Origin: Chaetoderma sp. LZ-2023a
Lineage: Eukaryota > Mollusca > Caudofoveata > Chaetodermatida > Chaetodermatidae
Direction of reading: 5' to 3'
Length of the DNA stretch: 64,000 nucleotides
NCBI GenBank assembly: GCA_034401795.1
Contig: CM067369.1
Span: 92,246,579-92,310,578, forward strand
Shown: in pieces, positions 46,446-57,894 of the stretch
Layout of the letters: each line of letters opens with the position of its first letter
Numbering within the stretch: position 1 is the first letter of the stretch
Program-made: the position numbers and the translations under genes
The notes under the pieces: generated by a model
Database searches by the model: none
The model's input: the letters and a program-made list of their open reading frames with translations, nothing else
What the model was told of the DNA's origin: nothing

Positions 46446-46803
46446 AATAAACATTTCCCGTTTTAGCTATGCACCTTAGCTAAGCTCCATCCACGCTTCG
46501 CCCGTGTTGGGATCGATCGATCCCTGAACTACCAGACTCTCGATTTCCAGAAAACTATACAGGTAAAGCTGTTGAATATTTTGAAACTGATTTGACTTGG
46601 CCCATTGAAATCAGTTTCAAAATATTCAACAGCATGTTTATTACGTGGTAAAGACATACAATTCATACAACCTGAATGATTATTACGCGTTTAAGATTGA
46701 CTAAATCGAATCATTCATGACGTAATGATTATGACGTCATCCTATACGTAACGTAATTGATTATGACGTCATATGATGGATGGATAAACTGGAACGGTCC
46801 ATA
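46446..46803 (+). mobile_element. MITE-A copy, sense, shortened hairpin
   Basis: AATAAACATTTCCCGTTTTA to TGGAACGGTCC. The inner stem is reduced to CTTGGCCCATTGAAAT, while the outer stem is intact. Two perfect TGACGTCA sites 30 bp apart. Confidence 0.88.
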
Positions 46804-47014
46804 ATATAATCATATGTGACCTGTAGCATATCAAATGAAAGGTAGCGATTGGCGGCGTCGGCGGCGGCGGTAGTGGTGTGATGAGAATGTTTCGACGATG
46901 CATAATGTGTTCGGTTGTTTAGTGTACATAATCCGATTTGAACCTCTCTCAAAATGAATGACTTCTGCGAATTTCTTGATACCATTATGATTGCATTATA
47001 TTTTAAAGCGTGAC

Positions 47015-47030
47015 AATATATATATATACC

Positions 47031-47121
<91 letters not shown>
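47015..47121. repeat. (TA)n microsatellite
   Basis: About 50 TA units with one CCG interruption near 47029. Open frames over it (Tyr-Ile repeats) are artefacts. Confidence 0.98.
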
Positions 47122-47124
<3 letters not shown>

Positions 47125-47239
47125 TCTCGGCATTTCCCTCCTGACAATTGTATAAATAGTTATTAGAAAAGATATATTTCACCAATGCGAAATTATGTTA
47201 ACAATACAACTAAAAATACCTTAACAATGAAATAAAATA

Positions 47240-47520
47240 TTCTTATGAATTTTTTGGACATAATCGGATTGGAAGACAATCCAATTATGTTCAACATATA
47301 CAACAGAACATTTCTTACAATGTTTTCACAATTACACTGTTTTTGTTTTCAGAAACATGTTAAGTTATTTATGAGCATTTCTGTAAACTGCACTTCTGTC
47401 ATACTTGGTGATGTAGCTAATTTGAAAGGAAACATAAGGATTTTGACCATGACGTCACAGAATGTCAATTTCACGGCATTCATACAGGCAAATTGTTCAT
47501 TAATATTTTAAAATTAAATT
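47240..47520. mobile_element. Family C hairpin element
   Basis: ACATAATCGGATTGGAAGAC pairs with the following CAATCCAATTATGTT. AACAGAACATTTCTTACAAT, GTTTTCAGAAACATG and TTATTTATGAGC recur in order at 62.4-62.6 kb. Two TGACGTCA sites (47450, 47534). Confidence 0.65.
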
Positions 47521-47605
47521 TGAACTGGGAAATGGTGACGTCACTGGGATACATTAAATAATACATGATTTTGTTTGTATTTTGGTCTGGTTTAAATGAA
47601 TCTCG

Positions 47606-47606
<1 letters not shown>

Positions 47607-47663
<57 letters not shown>
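47607..47663. repeat. (CT)n microsatellite
   Basis: About 28 CT units with flanking CTCTTT and CTCGCTCC variants. Confidence 0.97.
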
Positions 47664-47668
<5 letters not shown>

Positions 47669-48042
47669 CTCTCTCTTTTTCTCTCGCTCCCTTTGCTAAA
47701 AGGTATATTTATTTTATTAATTATTTATTTATTTATTGCAATGCTTTGCTACCACACATTTATGCGCTGCTGTCAGAGCTTTCTTTTTAAGTCTTCTGTA
47801 AATAGTTTATAATATCAAATTGTTTTTGTTGTATGTGAAATAAAGCATAACATGAACTTGAAGTAAGTCAGTGTATTTTGATACATATCTATATTTTCTG
47901 TGCATTTTTCTTGCATTTTCTTAGATCCATCATGCATATATACAGGGCGTCAATAGTTGGCGTATCAGTCAGGTTATGTGGATAACAACGGGTGGAAAGT
48001 GCAACTACTATCTCACATGGAAAACAGGCGGTACCATCGAAT

Positions 48043-48443
48043 TGAGGAATCCAGTTTTGGCTATGCCCCGCCCTTCTCTTGCTAAGCTCCACCCACACTT
48101 CGCCGTGTTGGGATCGATCGATCCCTGAACTCAACGACTATCAATTTCCAGAAAATTATGCAGGTAAGCTGTTGAATATTTTGAAACTAATTTGTCTGGG
48201 TGCTGTTGCTGCCTATGGCAACAATAGCGCCAGTCAAATTAGTTTCAAAATATTCAAGAGAATGGTTATTAAGTAGTAAAGACATTCAATTCGTACACGT
48301 GCGCTTAGTCTGTCGTCAATTATTAGTTCATGACGAACCTAATTACGTCATTCATTGCGTCATTGATTACGATGACATCCTACACGTCACGTAGTTGATT
48401 ATGACATCATATGATTGATGGATAAACTGGAAATTAAGGTCCT
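48043..48443 (+). mobile_element. MITE-A copy, sense
   Basis: TGAGGAATCCAGTTTTGGCT to GATAAACTGGAAATTAAGGT. Donor-like TGCAGGTAAGCTG. Hairpin GCTGTTGCTGCCTATGGCAA. CRE sites mutated (GATGACATCC, TATGACATCA). Confidence 0.9.
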
Positions 48444-48793
48444 TTAGCGCTGTGCTTGGTACAACAGTTAATATTTGGCTAGAATAAGGTGCGATAGCGA
48501 GTGTGCACACAGCACTCGAGGTAAGGATAACCCCGGTCACATTGTACCGATTCCGATACCGATGAACGATAACGATTTATTTACTAAACTCGGTACTGTG
48601 CGAATCCTATGAGACAGGCCAGACCGCAACGATAACGATAACGATTCCGTTTCCAGAAAAAAATCTGTATCGGTGGAATTGCTTCAAGAGGGATTTTTTT
48701 ATCCGATAAATTTAATGAACCAATCAAATCAATCGTTTTTCAGTGATGTTATAGACCACGCCCTTATTATTTCCACATGCACAGACCGGAAAG

Positions 48794-48932
48794 ATGGACG
48801 ACCTTGGAGAACAACTAATTTTAGAGGTAGAGAAACCCCCAGTAATCTATAATAAATGGCACCAAGATTTTTTAAATGTTACCAAAGAGAGAGATGTATG
48901 GATGGCTACAGGTGCCAGGTTGGGCATAAGTG
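48794..48932 (+). CDS. MADF-domain (Myb/SANT-like) protein, first coding exon only
   Basis: ATG in a good context (AAGATGG) opens MDDLGEQLILEVEKPPVIYN, then KWHQDFLNVTKERDVWMATG and ARLGIS, ending at G|GTAAGT. This is the first half of a MADF domain, with its LI..VE..P.IYN, H.D...... .R...W and LG.SG landmarks. MADF proteins bind DNA. The second half ('C..RW..LR') should be on the next exon, but I find no continuation, so the gene is probably truncated. Its position 263 bp inside a TIR suggests it is the accessory DNA-binding gene of a Harbinger-type transposon. A host Adf1-like gene is the alternative. Confidence 0.72.
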
Positions 48933-49194
48933 GTAAGTGATGTGTTTAAAATGCTATGCAAATACTTTCACTGGTGGACGAAAAAGTGACCAATACTTCA
49001 TATGGTGACATGCATGCACACAAAAAATTTCAACTTCATTCGGACACGGACAGCTTTCGGAGGTGGGATTTCTTGAAATGGCGTTATTATTGCGTCATTC
49101 ATGGGCTTTCCCCAAATCGACATGATATTATTCTGTACAAGTGATCCAACATAAAAGTTAAATTCATAATAAGCGCGCTGGGATGTGAAAGGCT

Positions 49195-49251
49195 GATAGT
49201 AGTAGTAGCAGCAGTAGCAATAGCAATAGCAATAGCAATAGCAATAGCAAT

Positions 49252-49333
<82 letters not shown>

Positions 49334-49348
49334 TTAGTAGTAGTGGTA
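49195..49348. repeat. (AGT)-(AATAGC)-(AGC)n compound microsatellite
   Basis: About six AATAGC hexamers followed by about 27 AGC (CAG/CTG-type) triplets, flanked by AGT triplets. Poly-Leu frames are artefacts. Confidence 0.97.
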
Positions 49349-49357
49349 GTGGTTGGT

Positions 49358-49770
49358 GGAAAATTCTAGATGGCCACCAAAACAATCGACCAATTTGTAT
49401 ATTCGTTCTGATGCCGACACACATAGGGTCCTTCCAGCTGAGATTGATTGAAATCTGGCAAGCGGTTAATGAGGTGTAGGCTTTTAACTGATTTACCAAA
49501 ACTTTTGGAAAATCCAAGATGACCACCCAAAAACTGACCAATCAAAATTCTGCATACCAGATCTGAAGCCTGCCACCATAGGGTCATTCCGTCCAAGTCT
49601 GGTTGAAATCGGCCAAGCAGTTTATGAGGAGTAGCATTTTAAGCGATATCTGGTAAATTTTCATAAAATTCAAGATTTTCACACACAAATTTACCAGTCA
49701 AAATTCTGTATACAAGTTCTGAAACCTACACCCATAGGGTTCTTTAACATAGGAACGGCTATGGCCTTGA
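49358..49770. repeat. ~140-bp tandem repeat, three units
   Basis: Units share AAAATTC(T)AAGATGGCCACC-like starts, ACCAATCAAAATTCTG, CATAGGGTYCTTC and TTGAAATCKGSCAAGC. The third unit is the most diverged. No coding signal. Confidence 0.85.
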
Positions 49771-49839
49771 GTCTGAATTCTCAGACATATACATTTTTAT
49801 AAGATTGCAAAGCGGTCACCAATAAAATTATTAATATGT

Positions 49840-49935
49840 AAACACCTGCGTACATGCGTACATGCGTACATACGTACGCACATATATACACACGTACATA
49901 TATACGTACGACGCACGCACGCGCGCGCAAACATG
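49840..49935. repeat. GTACATGC/GTACATAT alternating low-complexity tract
   Basis: Alternating purine-pyrimidine repeats (ACATGCGTACATACGTACGC) ending in GCGCGCG. Confidence 0.85.
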
Positions 49936-50159
49936 CATTCATAGATATATACATTTTGGCGTGCGTATATTTTATTTTACGATTGAGTGTTTGGTTTTGC
50001 TCAACACATCGTCTTATATCTCAGGATTGGTTCACTCTATTGGCACTAAACTTGGGCACATGTTTTCCTCTATCAAGTGGATTTGCAAGTTGGAAATGCA
50101 AATTGTAAAAATTTTTACGCCTTGTTGTTTAATTAAGTCATAGCCAAAGCTAACTAAGC

Positions 50160-50454
50160 TAATGGACTAATCCACTTTTAACTATTCCCCGCCCATCTCT
50201 AGCGATTTCTATGCTTGGAACCCAGACTTCCCCGAATCTAATTTTCAAGGTAGCTATACAGGTGGGCTGCTGAATATAACTAATGCCCATGGCAGCAACA
50301 GTGCCCAGTCAAATTTGTTTCAAAATATTCAACAGAACGTTTATTAAATAGTAAAGACGTCATTTATGACCTACTTGATTGTGACGTCAGCCTACATGTG
50401 ACGGAATTGATTATCACGTCATATACTTGACTGACAGATAGGATTCCTGTATTA
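50160..50454 (+). mobile_element. MITE-A copy, sense, internally deleted
   Basis: AATGGACTAATCCACTTTTA to ATAGGATTCCTGTATT. The left hairpin arm is missing (GCTGAATATAACTAATGCCC). Contains GATTGTGACGTCAG. Lies inside the Harbinger-like element. Confidence 0.82.
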
Positions 50455-50529
50455 ATCTTCATTATTAACTTCCAAGATCGATGAACAAGGTTGTAGTTAT
50501 ATTTTGAAGCATTCATTCCTTGGGAGCAA

Positions 50530-50922
50530 TAGAGGGATCCATTTCTAGCTATACCACGCCTACTTCTTGCCCCAACCGCATATAGCTAAGCTCTGCCCAC
50601 TTTCTAAATGTTGGGAACTATTTATATACTTTGATTCCTGAATTCCCAGAACCACAATTTCGAGGTAATTTTACAGGTAACTTGTTGCATATTTTGAAAC
50701 TAATTTGGCTGTGGCAACAGCTCCCAGTCAAATTGGTTTCAAAACATTTAACAAAATGTTTATTAAACAATAAATTCTTCAATGACGTGCAGTTCGTACA
50801 GTTTATGACAGACTTTCGGATTTTCATTACCAGTTAAACGTCATAATGATTGTGACGTCAGCTCACTAGCGATATGATTGAATATGACGTCACATACTTG
50901 AGTGGCAGATCGGATCCATCCA
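50530..50922 (+). mobile_element. MITE-A copy, sense, diverged subfamily
   Basis: GGGATCCATTTCTAGCTATA to GATCGGATCCATCC. Hairpin reduced to TTTGGCTGTGGCAACAGC. Two TGACGTCA sites. Related to the 6759 copy by its ACATACTTGAGTGGCAGATC end. Confidence 0.82.
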
Positions 50923-50989
50923 GTGTCTTTTGTTAAGGAACTATCAAATTATTTGAGAATTCAGAATTAACATCGTTACCCTTTAAGCA

Positions 50990-51150
50990 CTAAATTACCA
51001 GAATCTCAATTTCAAGGTAACTACAGGTAAGATGTTGAATATTATAAACTAATTTGATAGGAGCCTGTTGATTACATTAGGCAGCAATAACTCGCAGTCA
51101 AGCTGATTCAAAAATATTCATCAGGATAGCTACTAAATTGTAAGATTTTC
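50990..51150 (+). mobile_element. MITE-A core fragment
   Basis: CTACAGGTAAGATGTTGAAT with a diverged hairpin (CTGTTGATTACATTAGGCAG). No termini. Confidence 0.7.
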
Positions 51151-51891
51151 GAATTCGGTATTTAGCGTTGAAATGATGATTGACAGGGCTATGCCGATTT
51201 TCTCCGAATCGTATCGTTCTAGTGTGACGATTCAATCCTAACCGTTTATCGGTACAGGAAATCGTTATCGTTTATCGGTATCGGAATCGGTATAATGTGA
51301 CCTGGGCTTAAGAAACTGACTCTTGTACCAAGTTCAACACGATTCTGACATTTCGCATTAACCACAAAATCAACGGATGCCTGTTTCACAGTCAACTATA
51401 TATCCAGGTCAATTTTGATACACGAACATTATAACTACTTAACTATAGACACCGATCGAACTCGAAATAGCTAACTAGCATCTTACCGATAGTGGGCCAG
51501 CCTCCAGAGTTCGGTGATAAATGCATGGTTAATGCAAAATATGCGTGAAATTAAAATGGCGGACAACCCTTAATTGGCAAGGTTAAGCGCACATAAATGT
51601 GTGAATACTTCCGTAACTAACTTACCTTTGATGAAATCATGATTTTCTACATTATTCCAATTGTTATCAAGGCTGCATTGTATCCCCTATTGCCACTGTG
51701 TGATGTTTTAGTGTAGCAAAATAGCCATTTTTGTAGTCCAGCAAAACTTCCAATTTTTGTTACTAAGGAAGAGTTAGCTAAGACTGGTACCTGGCTCAAA
51801 ATACTTTCAAATGGTAACTAACTGACTAGGCCTATCTTTGGCGAATTGAACTTGACCACATGTAACAAACAATATTGGCAGGCTTTGCTCT

Positions 51892-52172
51892 AATGGAGAA
51901 ATCCAGCGTTAGCTATGCCCAACCCATCTCTAGTTAAGCTCGACCCATGCTGTGCCCGAGAGGGGATCAATCGATCCGGGCACTCTCTGAATCGCAATTT
52001 CCAGAGAACTACACAGGTAAGCTGTTGAATATTCTGAAACTAATTTGACTGGGTGCTGTTGCTACCTGTGGCAGCAACAACACCCAGTCAAATTAGTTTC
52101 AAAATATTCAACAGACTGTTTATTAAATGGTAAAGACAAAATTCGTACAACTTGGCGGACTAGTTAGCGTAT
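51892..52172 (+). mobile_element. MITE-A copy, sense, right end lost
   Basis: AATGGAGAAATCCAGCGTTA, GGGATCAATCGATCCGGG, ACACAGGTAAGCTGTTGAAT, and a near-perfect hairpin GCTGTTGCTACCTGTGGCAG. Truncated before the CRE block. Confidence 0.87.
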
Positions 52173-53529
52173 ATGATGCGGGCGTGAATGCAGGAATACG
52201 CATAGATACGCAAATGCAGTAGTCAGATTTTCACACACACACCCACCACCACCCGCCAAAAAATTCAAAGTATCAAATTTTCATATTATATTTGTAAGTT
52301 GAGAGTCGCCTTAGAGTGCTAGTCAATCGAATTGGTACACTGCAAAATGATAGAAGCCATGTGTTTTGACTGTTATGTAACATAGTTCAACATCTGTATT
52401 TTATGGTCGGGATATATTGGGATAGCGGTATAAATCACACAGGCGTAGGAAGCGGGTGGTGGGGGTGGAGAAAGGGGCAGTTGCCCTCCCTACCCACCAA
52501 ACCTTTGGAGGGGGTGGCGGTGGGTGGGATCGTGAGATGAGTTCACATCTCCCCCCCCCCCCCCCCACACACACGCATGCACACCTTTTGTGTCTAAACA
52601 TGAAATTCCATATTTAACCCCACCTCCAACATTACCGCATCCAAACCCCCCAAAATGCTGGAAATGCCGCCTCAGAGAATTCAGATTTCAAAATTTTCCC
52701 GCGTGAGGCCCCTCGCCCCTCACCCCCGACTTAGTGGGGCGGCATAGTATACGAATTGTGCCATTGCGGATACAAGCAACAAATTTGACAGACATGTAGA
52801 GCTTCTTATGTTGATCATTTTAGGCTATAGAACCATTGTCACATCTTATTTGTGCGCATGCGTAGTGGACATGTCACTTCCGGTATAAATATCAATCGTT
52901 ATGATTTAAATAGTCATTGTTTTATTATGAATTGGTTCATTAAACTGCCACCAAATTGCTTCTAGAATGCCGTTGCACGTTTGCAATCCCTTTTATGGTG
53001 GTAAACAAGTAATTAGGTTACAATATAGCGAGCTTGTGTCAAAATAACCAAAGGACATTAAGCGTAATCAAACAGAATATCATCAATATATTACAAACAT
53101 TAAGCGTCATCCTGATTACTATATTTACAGACTAACACTGACTATAAGAAACACTCAAATATTTACAATTGTGCAACAATGTCAATGAAAATGGTAGCCT
53201 AACTGTACGTAATGGCAACATCAAGAACAATAGATGGTATGCTAAACGGGATCAAGTAAAGAGCATCATATGATAAACCTTATATACAACATATATCAGA
53301 GTCTTTCACATACTATAGTTTTAAATAGCAGATGCATATGCCCCATAGCTGCAACCTCTCGATTAGTATATTTACAATCTAATATGACTATAGTTATAAG
53401 TAACACTCAAATATTTACAATCATGCATCAGTATGTCAGAGAAAATGAGAACCGGGCAATACCAAGAACAGTAAACTGGTAGTAGTTCATATTGTATATG
53501 AAAAACTAGATCGTCACTTGTTTTGATCA
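52173..53529. other. No recognisable gene; G/C-homopolymer-rich patch
   Basis: About 52450-52760 is rich in GGGGGTGG/CCCCACCC with a ~17-C run at 52551. The rest is AT-rich. ATTTACA..CTAAYA(C/T)TGACTATA repeats at about 53123-53165 and 53360-53420 form a small direct duplication. Confidence 0.5.
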
Positions 53530-56500
53530 CGGATTCACTTTCCTCAGGGGCGTTCACATTCACCATTACATTCACAAAGTGCCGTGCATTCAAGCAAATT
53601 TCTGAAACATTTACATCGCTCAGTAGCACTCCTCTCAGATAACCGCAAGCTGACAAGTTCAAACGCACTTTGTGATACTTGACTATCGGAAATGTCCTCC
53701 ACAATGGGGAGAATGAACCGTCATCTGATTTCACCCATCCCCATTTTTCGAGCACTGGCAAATTTGGATCACAGTTTAACAAGTTACCCCAAACGTGGCC
53801 ACCTTGATAGGTAGCCCGGAGTACGTGTTGGGTGAATGCTGCTTGCGATGGTGGAAGCTTTTCCATGGCTCTGCCCCTTTTTAAAACAAGTATTGCCGTG
53901 CCATATTGACTCCGTACACGTGCTTGATCTGTCATATAAAATTATTATGAACCTTTGTAGTGTTTGCAAACATATATCTGTTGGATGATCAGGCACTGTG
54001 CTCAATTGTTCAAGGAATGGCGTCACAGCTGGGAAGCTGTTCCAAGTATTCCATGCACTGACTTTTCCGTGATCACGAAAGGCAGAAACAGTATCGCACC
54101 CAGTGAATGCATCGAAGAATGGAAGGACCCTTGCTCTATTAACACCAATAGCCGAGATATAGTGTGAGCAGCAATATATCTCGGATGTTTGCCGGTACTA
54201 AATTCTAAACAGAGCTCATATATATCTAATTTATGCACTACTGATATCGCAAGTACAACAACATCAGTGTCAACTGTGCGGATCAATACTTTCCTATGGC
54301 CTCGTCTAGCAGCGTCAGCAACATGGACAAACAATCGCGTGCCCGCTTCTTCATATGAACATGGTGCAAGTGAATTCAAATCTGGACGTAGAGGTGACAC
54401 GACGACATGCTCACCATTAGTTGCCATGCTCTCTATTCAGTATTCCAGTCAGGACAAGACTGTGACAAATATTAAAACAATTCCTGCTTGTTTTCATCTA
54501 CTCATAAGATGTCCTACCAATTTCTTGGCACAGCACAAGATGGAACAACACGTCGGCGTTTGCCTTTCCCCCGTCTCTTTCAAGTGGTAGATTTAAGACT
54601 GCATGCTACATACGTGCCACAAACAGTATAAAGGCGTTCAACCTTCTGTAGTCTTGACACTACATAAGACTTGAAGATGCTAAATGCATATTGTGCACTC
54701 CAAATGGCTTCAGCATTTGTACGACTGCAGCTCCATCAAGTAGCATGGCAGTTACGTCTGGCCGTTCAGTATCGGGTTCAGCTATTTCATCGAAGCACTG
54801 CAGTTCGGTCTGGCTTTGAAGGTAAACGAAGATTACCACTGTCTGAAATTGAGGGCGGTCAGGCCTGATTTTCATGTTTGAAAAATTCATCAAGGTCACC
54901 ACCCCGTGTTTGACAACCAATGTACAGTTTTAAAAACAAAGCACAGTCAGATTTTGCTGAACTCAGCTGGCTTTTGATCTTTGGTTTGGCAACGTATTTC
55001 CTGAAGCAAACAGTGGCAATTTGTTCTTCGCTATAGTTTCATAAAGAGGCTTATTTCTTTCAGATTGAACGCTTGCCTGTCTGAATGGCTATTGCGAAGA
55101 AGAATGGTCGTGGGAAGAATGGAGATCGTCAGGGAGGTTCCTCTGCACATGCGCGCCTTGTAAAGCTATATTAACAAATAATTCGGTGTTTCCACCATAT
55201 TGCTACGCTACGTAGGCATTTAGATGCCGAAACTCTCCCTGACGGGCTCAGCAGGAAGGTGGAAGAACTGAATGGATTTTGTAAGCCAGCTATGCCAGAT
55301 GATAACATCTACTTTGCGATCTGGAATGTGAATTTTGAGTGGGCAAAATCTACCATTAAGGTCATGTTAAATCACTATAATGAACAACTTGGTAGCATTA
55401 GAACTGAAGTAGTCCTCACACAGACACCGCCACATTTAAACCTAGGTCGAGCTAAATCCAATGCCATACGCTGGGAAAAAACCAATTACAATCGAAAGCT
55501 CGACATTAATGCGATTAGTTCCTTTTACGATATTGTGCGATATTGTGCGACCGATAGATCCATCTCAGAAACCGACTCACAATATCGCCTACTGAAACAT
55601 CGCCGCCAGTCACAAGAGCTAACAGTAACGCGGGAATAGAATAGGACTGACAGTCATGGCTGAAAGTACCATTGAAGTCCTGAACAGAAGTTTGTAGCTC
55701 AAACAAATCTCTCCAAACCACCATTGCAGCTTTAGCTAGAAACATCGCTTCTGTATCACTGTCGTGAGCACAGGCTTTGCCGAGAGCAGGCCCAATGTCA
55801 GACTCAAAGGCCTTTGACGTGGGCATTTATACCTGGGATTTTTGACAAAATTCTTTCTTTCAGTTTGGTAGAGTGAATCCTAATGTCAACTCTCAAACCT
55901 AACTGTGCGAGTCTGGCGGTATATAAAGTCACAAGATCTGACAGTTTAAACACTGGGACTAGATATGCATCCTCGTGTGTCTCTTCGATATATGAAATTA
56001 GTTCTTCTAGGACAATACTATGGATTCTATCGGCTGGAGATTGGTTGGACTGTTCTTTCCGTTCTAGTCCTCTTGCCCGGTTATAGAGCTTAGCCAGACA
56101 TTTAGGATGATATTTTGCCTCTATTGCTATCATATCACCTACACTTAATTTTGTGAGAAGGACTTTATCTTCTAACATTATTGCAACATTTTCTTACTCT
56201 GTAATCTAACCCAAATATAGCTGCTTCACGGTAATCCTTTTCTTCAATTGTATAAACACAAAAGAAACAAGCAAGCGTTTTAGGATGTACAGTATGTTCA
56301 CTAGCAGAACGACTGTATCTCTGTTGACCAGCTTCATCTATACATACAAACTTCCGTTTTTCCGCCCTATTTAGTTTGGTTGTATTGAATTTGAACCAGC
56401 ATAACTTACGAGGCTCTGTTTGATTTTAGGGTTTCTTCAATATCATCACCATTGTCTAACCGTTTCAAATTGATATTAACAGGAAGAATATTAAGTTCAT

Positions 56501-56693
56501 GAAATCGAATCAGGTTTTGTGCAAACAATTTATATCCGAAGTCGACATTTTGTTTCTTTGATTTTGCTGGGCATTCCAGGCGATCCTCTGTGTTTTCCTG
56601 ACATATAATCCGGTTTGTCCAGACAGTATCTTCTACCGAAACTGAAGATGGCCGCGGATCGAAAAGGTCAACTAGTTTAATACGTTTTGCCAT
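53530..56693 (-). pseudogene. Decayed PIN-like/Cys-tail transposon-type gene, copy 3 (most complete)
   Basis: Read on - from ATG at 56693. The N-terminal block runs MAKRIKLVDLFDPRPSSVSV and on. A Cys/His segment follows at about 56400-56180 (ACFFCVYTIEEKDY preceded by SEHTVHPKT). 56178-55804 has KLSVGDMIAIEAKYHPKCLA and KLYNRAR. 55826-55600 has NGTFSHDCQSYSIPALLLAL. 54940-54660 has LYIGCQTRGGDLDEFFKHEN and LLDGAAVVQMLKP. 54427-54023 has the acidic core SYEEAGTR...RTVDTDVVVLA, where Gly replaces the expected Asp of EEADTR. 53935-53650 has LPPSQAAFTQHVLRATYQGG and WGW. The tail ECTALCECNGEC is in another frame. Much of the middle (about 55600-55000) is deleted or unreadable. At least five frame breaks make it non-functional. 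The nuclease role is inferred. Confidence 0.75.
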
Positions 56694-57735
56694 AATTGTT
56701 CAGATAATTGGCAATAGAATGGGGGAGGGTAGTATTTACTGGGGTTAAATGAGTTTATTCATCACTGAAAAAGGCAGTAGTGAGTTGTGTATCAGAGTCA
56801 GCCGTATAGATCAGCATGCTGCATTATGAAGATATATAATGGAACTGGGAACATACATTTAGCACACAAATAAGGATGCTATTTGCACATACGGGCGGGA
56901 TGGGGGTTGTTGTGGGGATGTGGTGTGTGGGGTGGAGTTGGGGGGGGGGCAGTGGGGGTGGGGGTGTCTCCTTAGTTTAAACCAGAATATCCAATAGAAT
57001 GCGTAACACAAACTAAACGATTAACAAGACTGATTCTTGGGCTTATTAAGCAGACGACAATCACAAAAACTAATTTCTAGCCGAAAAAATTGCTTTTAAG
57101 TTACTTTGATTCATAGTTTATAAAATTACCCCGGAACATCCATTATCGCACAATCCAGTTTCGTGCCTTTACAATATGACACTGGACACATTTCTGGCTG
57201 TCCTATCTGCCTTACAGCTATCACCTGTATGGCAAATTAATTACGGTAAGCTATTCATATGTGCTGTGCCCAGTGTGAGTTGGTCTAAGTAGAGCAGCAT
57301 GGTATAATTGGTATTTAACTAAAATTACGCTATTGTGAATATGTGTACAAACCGTGATAGTACAAACGTTTGTCATATTGTGCATGCACATAATATAACA
57401 AAGCATGCACATTTACTTATTTCAGTAAGATGTTTATGAATTACCTACATTTACTCGATATTATAAATCATTTATTGAAGAATTACCGATTTTAAGAAAT
57501 CAAGAGTGCTTAAATAGAACCTGTGTGTTTAGCGTTTCGTGCATACGCAATCGTGATATTTGAAGACGGTTCTATAGTTAGGCATGTTCGTCATTGAAAG
57601 TCCTATCATTTCCCCAAATTTCATGCTTGTATCCACAATAGCACAATTCTAGTGATATTTTTGGCTATGCTGCCCCACTAATTTGGTCTGGCTCTGCCAC
57701 CCTCCTACTTTTGGACACCTTCCTACACCTATGCG
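56694..57735. other. No recognisable gene
   Basis: A G-rich patch (56890-56970, GGGTGGGG-type runs with potential for G-quadruplex) and otherwise AT-rich DNA. Confidence 0.5.
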
Positions 57736-57826
57736 GCGGCGGGTGGTGGTGGTGTTGGTGGTGTTGGTACCGCTGCCCTTGCTGGATTATGATGGCTGCT
57801 GCTGCTGCTGCTGCGGCGGCGGTGGC

Positions 57827-57893
<67 letters not shown>
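57736..57893. repeat. (GGT), (GCT), (GGC), (GAT) compound triplet repeat
   Basis: Short blocks of different triplets run GGTGGTGGTGTTGGTGG, then GCTGCTGCTGCTGCTGC, GGCGGCGGTGGC, GCT again and about 14 GAT units. Poly-Leu, Ser and Ala frames are artefacts. Confidence 0.95.

Positions 57894-57894
<1 letters not shown>

Larger units (their letters stand above)
48531..51308. mobile_element. PIF/Harbinger-like DNA transposon relic
   Basis: Ends are inverted repeats: GGTCACATTGTACCGATTCC at 48535, and at 51257-51303 its complement (GGAATCGGTATAATGTGACC). Subterminal GATAACGATAACG repeats occur on both sides. TAA lies directly outside both ends, matching the TWA target duplication of PIF/Harbinger elements. 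The only gene content I can read is a MADF-domain exon on + near the left end, in keeping with the Myb/MADF-like accessory gene these elements carry. No transposase is visible. The interior has been filled by microsatellites, a ~140-bp tandem repeat and three MITE-A copies. Confidence 0.65.

Noticed and set aside
46761-47185. Open frames with Tyr-Ile repeats
   Set aside because: Translation of the (TA)n microsatellite plus MITE-A end.
49164-49541. 125-codon frame with poly-Leu on the - strand
   Set aside because: Translation of (AGC)n plus the ~140-bp tandem repeat.
55259-55639. 126-codon + frame inside the PIN-like pseudogene
   Set aside because: Lies antisense across the decayed gene and has no recognisable family; most likely a chance frame.
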